From Senegalia massiliensis (GTDB taxonomy: Bacteria; Bacillota; Clostridia; Tissierellales; SIT17): a stretch of 64,000 nucleotides of DNA. The stretch is taken from the NCBI RefSeq assembly GCF_900626135.1, contig NZ_LR130785.1, forward strand, positions 498,023 through 562,022. The letters are read 5' to 3'. The position numbers and the translations under genes are program-made. Positions 55,811-64,000 of the stretch are shown here, piece by piece. Below the pieces are notes generated by a model. It searched no databases. It had not been told where the DNA came from and saw only the letters and a program-made list of their open reading frames with translations. Every line of letters starts with the position of its first letter. The stretch's first letter is position 1.

Positions 55811-58792
55811 TTGAAAGGAAAAGTATTAATACTGACATCTGGTATGCTTGTATTGTTTGCAGCTTCAAATGGTGATATAAAAGAAGAGTCACAAAACAAG
55901 TTTTCTGAAATATTATCACCTAGAATATCTTATGCAACAGGAACAAGTATAAAAGATGTAAAAGTTACAACACAAGTATTAAACGTAAGACAAAAGCCTA
56001 CAATCAACTCTAAAAGGATTTCACAAGTAAGAGTTGGACAAGTCTATACAGTATATGACCAAAATGGGTCATGGTACAAAATAAGGACAGGTAGTGTTAC
56101 AGGATGGATTCATGGTGATTATGTGATGGCTATTCCTACCCAAAATTATCCTGAGATAAAAGTTACAGCAACAAGATTAAATGTGAGATTAAAACCTACA
56201 ATAAATAGTTATAGAATAAGTCAAGTATCCAAGGGTCAAAAATTTAAACCAATAGATGAGAAAAATGGCTGGTACAAAATAAATACAGGTAAAGTAACAG
56301 GATGGGTTCATGGTGATTATGTACAAAATGTAAGTACTGAAAAACCAGATAAACCAGATAAACCAAAACCACCATCAGGAACATATACAGAATTAAAAGT
56401 TACAGCATTAAGATTAAATGTGAGAACAGGACCTTCAACTAGCTATAGAAGAATAAGTCAAGTATCCAAGGGCCAAAAATTCAAAGCAATAGATGAGAAA
56501 AATGGTTGGTATAAAATAAACACAGGCAAAGTAACAGGATGGGTTCATGGTGATTATGTACAAAAAGCAAAAGTAGAAAAACCTACAGAGCCAGAAAATC
56601 CAGATGTACCTGACAAAGAATTGCCAAAAGAAATAATAATAGATACACCAATATTAAATGTAAGAACAGGACCTTCAACTAATTATACTAGAATATTTCA
56701 AGTATATGAAGGAAGAAAGTACAAGCCATTAGATGAGAAAAATGGTTGGTATAAAATAAATACAGGTAAGTTAACAGGATGGGTTCATGGTGGATATGTA
56801 AAGAAAATAGAAGGTGAAACAGAACCTGAAAAACCTGTAGAACCAGAAAAGCCAAAAGAAGAATTAGAAGATATAATTATTACAAAGGATAAAGAAAGTA
56901 CATATATAAATGATACTTTAAATATAAAAGTAGAAGCAGTAGGAAGTGAAAATGTAGAGTATGAATATTTAGTAAAAGTTCCAAATGGTGAATTTACGAA
57001 ATTAAAAAGTTATAGCACAACTAATAGTATAAATTACACACTAAAAAATTCTGGTACATATACTATAAAAGTAAATGCTAGGATAAAAGGAACAACAGAA
57101 GTTATTTCAAAACAAATAACTCATACTGTAAAAGATTCCCTACAGCAAATAAATATTTCAAAAGATAAACAAAAAAACACATATATAAATGTTCCTATAA
57201 CAATCACAGCATTATCAGATATGGGAAATGTGGAATATGAATATTTTGCAAAGCGAAATGATGGAAGTTGGAAAAAACAAAAGGACTATTCATTAGATAA
57301 TACTTTAGTATTTACTCCAACACAAAGAGGTAATTATGTATTTAGAGTAAATGCTAGAATAAAAGGAACAACTAGAGTAGTCACTAGTGAAATAGCTCAT
57401 TCTGTAGTAGGAAATATAATATATCAAAATATAAACTATAGTAAAAGTTTCCAAGACTTTTTACTTACACAAATGAACAAAGATCCTCAAACAGATAAAT
57501 ATGGATATGGATGGACTACAGCAAATTTACCAGATGTAGATAAATATTTAAATCCAGAAAATTTCATCCAAAATTCAGATAGAGAATACTCATATGACAT
57601 AGTAGGCCAATTAAAAATAACTACTCCAATATTAAATGTACGTGAAAGTAATACAACTAGCACATCAGTAGTAGATCAAGTTGAAGGTGGACAAGTTTAT
57701 ACAATATTAGGAGAAAAAGATGGTTGGTATCAAATAAATACAGGAAAAGCAGCAGGATGGATACATGGAGGATATGTAAGTACAAGTTATAGAGCAAATT
57801 CAAATACAAGTTTATTTGATAAAATGACAGTTACAGCATCAGTATTAAATGTACGTGAAAGCTATACTACATCTACATCTGTTATAGACCAAGTAAAATA
57901 TGGTGAAGTTTATAAACCAATAGAAGAACATAATGGATGGTATAAAATAGATACAGGAAAAGTAGTTGGCTGGGTACATGGTGGTTATCTTAAAGGAGAA
58001 GAAGAAGCACATACAGTAAGTAGAGGAGAAACAGGTAATCTTTACTCTATTAAAGTAGATGCATCAGTATTAAATGTAAGAAATAAACCAAGTGAAAGTG
58101 GATCATTACTTTCTCAAGTTAAAGCAGATGAAATATATATTGTATTAGGAGAGCAAAATGGCTGGTACAAGATAAAAGTAAATGGAATAGTAGGTTGGGT
58201 ATCAGGCGATTATACATCTAATTCAAATAAAGCTCCACAAGAAATGTATCAATTCTTAGTATTATCAGGAAGTAGTGGACTTGATGCATCTCAATTAAAC
58301 AATATATTAAAAGGTAAAGGAATACTTGAAGGTAAAGGTGCAGCATTTATAGAAGCAAGTAGAAAATATAATATAAATGAAATATACCTAATATCACATG
58401 CATTGTTAGAAACAGGATATGGTAAGTCAACACTTGCAACAGGTGTAAATGTAAATGGAAAAACAGTATATAATATGTATGGAATAGGAGCATATGATTC
58501 AAATCCTATAGGTGGTGGAAGTCAATATGCATATAAATCTGGTTGGTTCACTCCAGAACAAGCAATAATAGGGGGAGCAAAATTTATATCAGAGAAATAT
58601 GTAAACAATTCAAACTACAAACAAGACACATTATATAAGATGAAATGGAATCCAGATTCTCCAGGAGTACATCAATATGCAACAGATATAGGTTGGGCAT
58701 CAAAACAAACAAGAAAAATAAAAGAACTATATGAACTATGTGATGACTATACACTTAGATTTGAAATACCAAAGTATGGTGTGAAAAATTAG
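55811..58792 (+). CDS. Secreted SH3-repeat N-acetylglucosaminidase
   Basis: A 993-residue exported cell-wall hydrolase. Signal peptide (~1-20) after a TTG start with AAAGGAGGGAT. Then four bacterial SH3 domains (each with the LNVR core and GWxHGDY/GGY end; ~45-340), linked by Pro/Glu/Lys-rich spacers, two Ig-like triple-tyrosine type repeats (~355-540), a segment resembling the entry to a glucosaminidase domain (QDFLLTQMNKDPQTD, ~555-600), three more SH3 domains (~605-830) and the C-terminal glucosaminidase (HALLETGYGKSTLA, catalytic Glu). SH3 domains anchor it to peptidoglycan. Autolysin with likely role in cell separation. Confidence 0.92.
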   Translation: MKGKVLILTSGMLVLFAASNGDIKEESQNKFSEILSPRISYATGTSIKDVKVTTQVLNVRQKPTINSKRISQVRVGQVYTVYDQNGSWYKIRTGSVTGWIHGDYVMAIPTQNYPEIKVTATRLNVRLKPTINSYRISQVSKGQKFKPIDEKNGWYKINTGKVTGWVHGDYVQNVSTEKPDKPDKPKPPSGTYTELKVTALRLNVRTGPSTSYRRISQVSKGQKFKAIDEKNGWYKINTGKVTGWVHGDYVQKAKVEKPTEPENPDVPDKELPKEIIIDTPILNVRTGPSTNYTRIFQVYEGRKYKPLDEKNGWYKINTGKLTGWVHGGYVKKIEGETEPEKPVEPEKPKEELEDIIITKDKESTYINDTLNIKVEAVGSENVEYEYLVKVPNGEFTKLKSYSTTNSINYTLKNSGTYTIKVNARIKGTTEVISKQITHTVKDSLQQINISKDKQKNTYINVPITITALSDMGNVEYEYFAKRNDGSWKKQKDYSLDNTLVFTPTQRGNYVFRVNARIKGTTRVVTSEIAHSVVGNIIYQNINYSKSFQDFLLTQMNKDPQTDKYGYGWTTANLPDVDKYLNPENFIQNSDREYSYDIVGQLKITTPILNVRESNTTSTSVVDQVEGGQVYTILGEKDGWYQINTGKAAGWIHGGYVSTSYRANSNTSLFDKMTVTASVLNVRESYTTSTSVIDQVKYGEVYKPIEEHNGWYKIDTGKVVGWVHGGYLKGEEEAHTVSRGETGNLYSIKVDASVLNVRNKPSESGSLLSQVKADEIYIVLGEQNGWYKIKVNGIVGWVSGDYTSNSNKAPQEMYQFLVLSGSSGLDASQLNNILKGKGILEGKGAAFIEASRKYNINEIYLISHALLETGYGKSTLATGVNVNGKTVYNMYGIGAYDSNPIGGGSQYAYKSGWFTPEQAIIGGAKFISEKYVNNSNYKQDTLYKMKWNPDSPGVHQYATDIGWASKQTRKIKELYELCDDYTLRFEIPKYGVKN

Positions 58793-58798
58793 TTCTAT

Positions 58799-58828
58799 AA
58801 TCCCCTCAATTTGAGGGGATTTATTTTT
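58799..58828 (+). terminator. Rho-independent terminator after the glucosaminidase gene
   Basis: Stem ATCCCCTCAA/TTGAGGGGAT followed by TTATTTTT. Confidence 0.9.
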
Positions 58829-58935
58829 GTGAATATTGCTTTAGATTGATATATAAGGTACAATATATACAAAGATTTCTGATTTAAAAGGTGATTTTAG
58901 GGAATATTTAAAAGAGATAGTGAAATAGTGTGAAG

Positions 58936-58964
58936 TGATAGAATCATGTGATTCTATCATTTTT
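58936..58964 (+). terminator. Second hairpin with T tail in the intergenic region
   Basis: Perfect inverted repeat TGATAGAATCA/TGATTCTATCA separated by TG, followed by TTTTT. The sequence between it and the preceding terminator has no recognised gene; the hairpin may end a short leader or non-coding transcript. Confidence 0.6.
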
Positions 58965-58978
58965 AATTTATTAAAAGA

Positions 58979-59006
58979 TTGACTTTTAGTATATTTAGAA
59001 TAAAAT
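58979..59006 (+). promoter_or_regulatory. Sigma-A promoter of the polysaccharide locus
   Basis: TTGACT (58979-58984), 16-base spacer, TAAAAT (59001-59006), 55 bases before the flippase start. Confidence 0.6.
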
Positions 59007-59060
59007 AAAAAATAAGTATATTTAATACATATAAAATTAAGATCAAAATGAGGAAAAACT

Positions 59061-60485
59061 ATGGCTAATAAAGATTTATTAAAAGGTACTAGCATATATA
59101 CAATATCAGGAATACTTACAAAAGCAGGAAGTATACTTATACTTCCTCTTCTAATAAGATATTTAACACCAACAGAGTATGGAATAATAGGAGCACTTAC
59201 ACCTATAGTTCAAATAATGTCAACAATATTAATATGTGGATTAAATGTAGCTCAGATGAGAAACTATAATTTAAATAAGAGAAATGAAACTATAGGAAGT
59301 TATATATTTACATTAAATACTTTTATAATACTACTTTCTATAGCTGTTTATTTTCTCTTAAGTAATAATATAGCAAAAATTTTATGGGGATATATATTTG
59401 ATTTAAATGAAATAAACTTTTCATATGTAAAGATATATATAGTATTAGGAGCATTAGATGCTATTTTATTTATGGCAATAAGCTATTTCCAAATGGAAAA
59501 GAAATATAAAAGAATAGGATTAGGTAGTATACTCAGCTTTCTAGTTAACTTTGGACTTACATTTTTACTTATTATTAATTTCAATATGGGAGTAAAGGGT
59601 AGAGTACTAGGTATACTATCTGGAAAAATGTTCTTGATATTAGTTCATTATATAAAATATATATCTAAAATTAAACCTAAGTTTAGATTAGATTTTTTAA
59701 AAGGCTCTTTGGCAATAGGTACACCTATGATACTTACAGGACTTTTAGGTACACTTATAAATTATAGTGATAGAGTTATACTTGCAAAATATATATCACT
59801 TGAAGTAGTAGGGCATTATAGTTTAGCATATACAGGAGGGCTTATATTATTAGTATTTATAGATTCATTTATAAATGCATGGACTCCAGTATTTTATGAT
59901 AAAATAGAAAAGAATAAGCAGGATAATTCACTTACAAATACAATAGAGGGATTTATAGCAGGACTTACAGTAGTTGCACTTGTAGGACAACTTTTTTCAA
60001 AAGAAATAATATATTTTGTATTTCCGGAAAATTATTATAATACAGTTGACTATTTACCATATATAATATCATCTTCAGTTCTTCAAGGCTTTGTATACTA
60101 CTTATCTTTATTTCTTTTCCATTTCAAAGATAATAAATATACATCAGTAGTAAGTGCAGTATCAGCCTTAATAAATATTATGGTAAATATAATATTTATC
60201 CCTAGATTTGGAGTAATGGTATCAGTTTGGAGTACGATACTATCATTTATATTATCAGTGACGATTTATTTTGTGATTATAAAGATCAAGTATAAATTTT
60301 CATTTAAATATATTAAATTAATAATGATATACTTATTAAGTTTAAATCCTATAATAATATATTTATTTGAATCAAATATTTCATTTATTAATTTTATGTT
60401 TAAATTATTGTATTTTATTATATCTTTAGTTATTATTGTAAATATGATAGAGTTAAAAAAGATTATAAAAATTATAAAGAGATAG
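59061..60485 (+). CDS. Polysaccharide flippase (Wzx/MOP superfamily)
   Basis: A 474-residue protein with 14 predicted spans and an N-terminal motif typical of oligosaccharide flippases (KGTSIYTISGILTKAGSILILPLLIRYLTPTEYG in parts). It would flip undecaprenyl-linked repeat units across the membrane. First gene of a surface polysaccharide operon. ATG with AATGAGGAA. Confidence 0.9.
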   Translation: MANKDLLKGTSIYTISGILTKAGSILILPLLIRYLTPTEYGIIGALTPIVQIMSTILICGLNVAQMRNYNLNKRNETIGSYIFTLNTFIILLSIAVYFLLSNNIAKILWGYIFDLNEINFSYVKIYIVLGALDAILFMAISYFQMEKKYKRIGLGSILSFLVNFGLTFLLIINFNMGVKGRVLGILSGKMFLILVHYIKYISKIKPKFRLDFLKGSLAIGTPMILTGLLGTLINYSDRVILAKYISLEVVGHYSLAYTGGLILLVFIDSFINAWTPVFYDKIEKNKQDNSLTNTIEGFIAGLTVVALVGQLFSKEIIYFVFPENYYNTVDYLPYIISSSVLQGFVYYLSLFLFHFKDNKYTSVVSAVSALINIMVNIIFIPRFGVMVSVWSTILSFILSVTIYFVIIKIKYKFSFKYIKLIMIYLLSLNPIIIYLFESNISFINFMFKLLYFIISLVIIVNMIELKKIIKIIKR

Positions 60486-60497
60486 AGAGATGATTTC

Positions 60498-61724
60498 ATG
60501 AAGCCTTATTATGAAAATATAAACTTAGATTTTTTACAAATATTTTCTATGATAATATATTTAGTAATATTCTTTTTCTTACTTACATTTATATCAAAGA
60601 AATTGCTTTTAAAAGATGATAAATTTAACAAATACTATTTTATAACAATACTTGGCGTCTATTTTATTCTTCTTATAGGAGATATAAAGTTTGATTATAT
60701 TCCACTTTTTCCTGATACAGAGCTTTACTACAATTTTTTAAATAATAGTGGTAGTTTTATATCTCCTATAGAATTAAGCAGAGGTTTTGGATTATTTAGT
60801 AGAACTGTATATTTATTTAGTTTTAATAATATAGGAATATATTTATTATTCAATGCAATCATAAATCAAATTGGAATATTATTATTGTGGAAGTCATTTA
60901 TGATTTATAAAAAGGATAAGGTAACAATTAAAAATCAAAGATTATTTTTAATATTTAGTGCAATCTACCCAGTATCTATTATATATGCCCTCACTTTATT
61001 AAGAGAGTCATATTTTATATTTTCTTTTTCTATATTTTTAATAGGAGTAATGAAAAAGGAAAAGATAAATTTAGTTTTGATATTGGGATCCATATTAGTT
61101 GTAATATTTAGAATTCAATATATTGTATTTTGTTTTTTAATATATATTATTAAATTAGTATTTTCTAATAAGAAGTATATAAAATATAAAATTGGGTTTA
61201 TAACATTTTTATCGCCATTTATGTATAAAACAATTAATTGGTTTACTTCTAAATTCTTAGGTATTGGTTTGAATGCAATATCACTTAGAGATTTTCGAAA
61301 TATGCAAAGAAACAGATATCTAGACAAAGGAACTGTATATCCTGAAGTAGATTGGTCAAATTGGATTGAATTATTTAAGGACTATCCAGCGCTTATAATA
61401 CAATTTTTACTAACTCCGTTTCCGATACTCGTAGAATATGATTTTTTAAATTCAATAGCTTATACTATAGATGCAATATATGTTATAGTGGTTTTGACTT
61501 TATTTTTAATTAATTTAAGATATACATATAAAAATGTATTTTGGATATTTACATTAATAGTTATCATAGCACTAAGTAGTATGTTTGAATATTTCTTCAC
61601 AGGAGGGGTAAGGCATAGATACACAGCTATTATAATGTTGATACCTTTAATATTTAGTGACAAAAAGGAGAATTTAAATGGCAGTAGAAGTTTTAATGTC
61701 TTCCATAGATATATTAAAAATTGA
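60498..61724 (+). CDS. Multispanning membrane protein, possible polysaccharide polymerase (EpsG/Wzy-like)
   Basis: A 408-residue, very hydrophobic protein with about ten spans and a larger extracytoplasmic loop (~260-300). The order between flippase and glycosyltransferases and the topology suggest a Wzy/EpsG-type polymerase; sequence motifs of this group are too weak for certainty. The last 47 bases overlap the next gene, which has its own AAGGAG. Confidence 0.65.
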   Translation: MKPYYENINLDFLQIFSMIIYLVIFFFLLTFISKKLLLKDDKFNKYYFITILGVYFILLIGDIKFDYIPLFPDTELYYNFLNNSGSFISPIELSRGFGLFSRTVYLFSFNNIGIYLLFNAIINQIGILLLWKSFMIYKKDKVTIKNQRLFLIFSAIYPVSIIYALTLLRESYFIFSFSIFLIGVMKKEKINLVLILGSILVVIFRIQYIVFCFLIYIIKLVFSNKKYIKYKIGFITFLSPFMYKTINWFTSKFLGIGLNAISLRDFRNMQRNRYLDKGTVYPEVDWSNWIELFKDYPALIIQFLLTPFPILVEYDFLNSIAYTIDAIYVIVVLTLFLINLRYTYKNVFWIFTLIVIIALSSMFEYFFTGGVRHRYTAIIMLIPLIFSDKKENLNGSRSFNVFHRYIKN

Positions 61725-62457
61725 CCAATTAACCCTACAGGATAAAAATTTAGAAACTAAAACACTCATAATAAATCAAACTGATAACAGAGATATAATA
61801 GAAGAAAATAATATAAAAATGATGAATTTTAAAGAAATAGGATTATCTAAAAGTAGAAATAGAGCTATAGAAAATGCTACAGAAGATATTTGTATAATAA
61901 CAGATGATGATGTAAAATTTAAAAAGGGTATATTTAAACAAATAGAAGAGATATTTAAAGCTTATCCTGATATACACATATTTACATTCAAATATGATAA
62001 ATATGATGGAAATACAAATAAAAATTATAAAGATAAACCATTTATACATGATAAACTATCTCTAGCAAAAGTATCATCAATAGAAATAGCTTTTAGAAGA
62101 AAAAGCATAATAGAAAATAATATAAGATTTGATGAAGATTTTGGTCTCAATGCTTTATATTTATCTGGAGAAGAAAATATATTTTTGAAAGATTCATTAG
62201 ATAAAGGTCTAAAAATCATGTACTATCCTTTAGTAATAGTAGAACACCCAGGTGAGACTTCTACATCAATATGGAATTATAAAAATATATTTTCAAAGGG
62301 AGCGCTTTTTTATAGATTATATGGAAATTTAGCATATATTTTAATACTAGTTTTTTCTCTGAAAAAATATAAAAAATATAATAAAAAATATAGCTTGATT
62401 CGGTTTATTAAACTTATGTATAATGGCTTAAAAGATTACAAAAAAATTAAAAAATGA
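61678..62457 (+). CDS. Family 2-like glycosyltransferase (short N terminus)
   Basis: A 259-residue protein. A GT-A core is recognisable: GLSKSRNRAIENATEDICIITDDDVKF gives in pieces the SRNRAIE nucleotide-sugar contact and the TDDDV metal-binding triad; a later SGEENIFLKDSLDKG resembles the acceptor-side GED motif. The ATG at 61678 has AAGGAG seven bases upstream, so the 47-base overlap with the previous gene looks real. Adds a sugar of unknown nature. Confidence 0.78.
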   Translation: MAVEVLMSSIDILKIDQLTLQDKNLETKTLIINQTDNRDIIEENNIKMMNFKEIGLSKSRNRAIENATEDICIITDDDVKFKKGIFKQIEEIFKAYPDIHIFTFKYDKYDGNTNKNYKDKPFIHDKLSLAKVSSIEIAFRRKSIIENNIRFDEDFGLNALYLSGEENIFLKDSLDKGLKIMYYPLVIVEHPGETSTSIWNYKNIFSKGALFYRLYGNLAYILILVFSLKKYKKYNKKYSLIRFIKLMYNGLKDYKKIKK

Positions 62458-62470
62458 TAGGAATGATAAT

Positions 62471-63217
62471 ATGCCTACTATGTCAATAATTACACCAGTA
62501 TATAATGCAGAAAAACTAATAGATGAAACAATAAATTCAGTACTTATTCAAACATATAAAGATTTTGAAATGATACTTATAGATGATTGTTCTACAGATA
62601 GTTCAAGAAAAGTCATAAAAAAATATACTGATAAAGATAAAAGAATAAAATATTCTAGATTAGATAAGAATTCTGGAGCTGCAGTTGCTAGAAATAAAGG
62701 TATAGAGCTTGCTACTGGGAGATATATTTGTTTTTTAGATAGTGATGATTTGTGGACCAATACAAAATTAGAAGAGCAATTAAATTTTATGAAGAATAAA
62801 GATATAGCATTTTCTTTTACTTCATATTCCCTTATAAATGAAGAGGGAAAGGATTTAAACAAGATAGTAACAGCTCCAAAAAAGATTGATTATGAAGGAT
62901 TACTTAAAAATACTATAATAGGTTGTCTTACAGTTATGATAGATAGAGAAAAAGTAGGAGATTTTAGAATGCCTTTAGTTCGTGCTGGTCAAGATACAGC
63001 AACATGGTTATCTATACTAAAGAAAGGACATATTGCATATGGGTTGCAAAAACCACTTGCAAAGTATAGAATAGTAAAAGGATCAATATCTCATGGTAAG
63101 ATAAAGGCTCTAAAAAGAACATGGAATACATATAGAAATTTAGAAAAATTATCACTTTCTAAATCTATATATGTATTTATATTTTATGTGTTTAATGCAA
63201 TAAAAAAACGAATTTAA
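62471..63217 (+). CDS. Family 2 glycosyltransferase
   Basis: A 248-residue GT2 enzyme with IITPVYNAEKLIDETINSVL at the N terminus, DDCSTDSS, GAAVARNKGIELATGRYICFLDSDDLW (DxD-type motif) and QDTATWLSIL as the acceptor-side region. Cytoplasmic, acting on a lipid-linked intermediate. AGGAATGAT-type ribosome binding site. Confidence 0.92.
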   Translation: MPTMSIITPVYNAEKLIDETINSVLIQTYKDFEMILIDDCSTDSSRKVIKKYTDKDKRIKYSRLDKNSGAAVARNKGIELATGRYICFLDSDDLWTNTKLEEQLNFMKNKDIAFSFTSYSLINEEGKDLNKIVTAPKKIDYEGLLKNTIIGCLTVMIDREKVGDFRMPLVRAGQDTATWLSILKKGHIAYGLQKPLAKYRIVKGSISHGKIKALKRTWNTYRNLEKLSLSKSIYVFIFYVFNAIKKRI

Positions 63218-63239
63218 ACCTTAAAGAAAGGAAAAAATC

Positions 63240-64000
63240 ATGAAAACAAAAAGGAAAAGAGATGGTGCCTTATATAAGGCATTGTTAATAGGTGTTAATA
63301 TAGGTTTGATTATTTTAGCCTATTATATAGCGTTTTATTTTAAATTTAATAGAATTATAAGTCCAAAGCATATACGTCAATTCTATCAAATAATACCATA
63401 TTTAATAATAACGTCATTAGTATTTTTCTATGTTAATGATGTATTTGCTATATTTAAAAAATCATATTTAGACATTATATATTCTTCTATGATTTCACTT
63501 GTAATGATAAATGTAACTACGGTGGCGATACTTTTTTTAGCAAGAACTTTATCATTTCCTCGTTCTGTGCTTATGATATCTTCAATATTACAAGTTATAA
63601 CAGTATTTATTTGGACTACAATAGTTTGGAAAAGAGTACAAAAAGTTAATCGAAAAAAAGATGCAATGATAATAGGAAATAAATCAGATAGTGATATTGT
63701 ATTAAAAAAAGTTCTTATTAATTCTAAAAATCATATGAATATAAAGTATATATGTAATAAATTAGATGATGAAATGTATAAATATATTGATAAAGTAGAC
63801 GAAGTTATAATTGCTCCAGGTATAGAGAGTCATATAAAAGATGAAATTATAACTTATTGTATAGAAATGGATAAAACTTCTTATTTAGTTCCATCTTTAT
63901 CAGAAATATCACTATATAATGCCAGTATAGAACAATTTGATGATATACCTACATTTAAAATTGATTCACTTTATATGTCGTTAGAGAAAAGATTTATGAA
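63240..64000 (+). CDS. Polyprenyl glycosylphosphotransferase/sugar transferase, N-terminal half (3' partial)
   Basis: Open reading frame from ATG 63240 (ribosome binding site AAAGAAAGGAAA) to the window end, 253 complete codons. Four membrane spans lie in residues ~14-135, followed by a Rossmann-like CoA-binding domain beginning AMIIGNKSDSDIVLKK and ending DDIPTFKID, the usual lead into the catalytic bacterial sugar transferase domain of WbaP/EpsL-type enzymes; it breaks off at SLEKRFMK. Such enzymes start repeat-unit synthesis by moving a sugar phosphate to undecaprenyl phosphate. A PglF/CapD-type dehydratase is an alternative as the catalytic part is outside. Confidence 0.78.
   Translation, partial: MKTKRKRDGALYKALLIGVNIGLIILAYYIAFYFKFNRIISPKHIRQFYQIIPYLIITSLVFFYVNDVFAIFKKSYLDIIYSSMISLVMINVTTVAILFLARTLSFPRSVLMISSILQVITVFIWTTIVWKRVQKVNRKKDAMIIGNKSDSDIVLKKVLINSKNHMNIKYICNKLDDEMYKYIDKVDEVIIAPGIESHIKDEIITYCIEMDKTSYLVPSLSEISLYNASIEQFDDIPTFKIDSLYMSLEKRFM

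Overview
The window is AT-rich DNA from a low-GC, endospore-forming, flagellated Gram-positive anaerobe. I would place it in the class Clostridia, with a Tissierella- or Clostridium-like amino-acid fermenter as the best guess; genus is not resolvable by eye. The support is the sporulation genes spoIID, spoIIQ and spoIIID, a Firmicutes-type F-ATPase operon, T-box and c-di-AMP (ydaO-type) leaders, sigma-54 fermentation operons and an extensive set of iron-sulfur flavoenzymes. Nearly all genes run rightwards; the exceptions are an amino-acid ABC transporter block (30.0-34.5 kb) and one chemoreceptor (50.1-52.1 kb).

Layout. 0-3 kb: tail of a PTS-type regulator, an ascorbate-type PTS (IIB, IIC) and a SIS-domain protein. 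3-6 kb: a sigma-54 promoter driving a short-chain fatty acid transporter and a two-subunit CoA-transferase. 6-13.2 kb: the complete atp operon (small membrane protein, I, a, c, b, delta, alpha, gamma, beta, epsilon), with Na+-type ligand residues in subunit c. 13.2-15.6 kb: a ywmB-like gene behind a strikingly structured leader, then murA. 15.7-21.4 kb: a c-di-AMP riboswitch controlling a histidine kinase, two response regulators, two TrkA-type proteins and TrkH. 21.5-29.1 kb: spoIID, a TetR/YHS/YugP group, spoIIQ, spoIIID, mbl, two flagellar rod/hook-type genes behind a sigma-D promoter, and a rod-binding protein. Gene order murA-spoIID-spoIIQ-spoIIID-mbl-flhO-flhP is the known Bacillus order with insertions.

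29-34.5 kb: an AEC permease converges on a TrpXYZ-type ABC transporter that has two nearly identical substrate-binding lipoproteins. Each lipoprotein has its own promoter and T-box leader; the apparent specifier codons are UUC (Phe) and UAC (Tyr), and the proteins differ mainly in one putative ligand-pocket segment. 34.6-42.4 kb: NhaC-family antiporter, M20 peptidase, YtcJ-type amidohydrolase, BTAD-type regulator, ECF S component and a sigma-54 activator. 42.4-50 kb: a sigma-54 promoter with an upstream palindrome, three consecutive Old-Yellow-Enzyme/FeS/FAD oxidoreductases, a cysteine-rich redox protein and a TDT-family transporter. 50-55.7 kb: chemoreceptor with its own sigma-D promoter, then a DUF969/DUF979/Pcp/gamma-glutamylcyclotransferase group that looks like a pyroglutamate module, and a Crp-family regulator. 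55.8-64 kb: a large SH3-repeat N-acetylglucosaminidase and the beginning of a surface polysaccharide locus (flippase, polymerase-like protein, two glycosyltransferases, a truncated sugar transferase).

The most rewarding items are the paired Phe/Tyr T-box and binding-protein duplication, the ywmB leader with mutually exclusive helices over the ribosome binding site, the c-di-AMP leader that places a two-component system together with K+ uptake, and the sigma-54 oxidoreductase cluster of unknown substrate. I saw no tRNA, rRNA, insertion sequence, prophage or CRISPR array.
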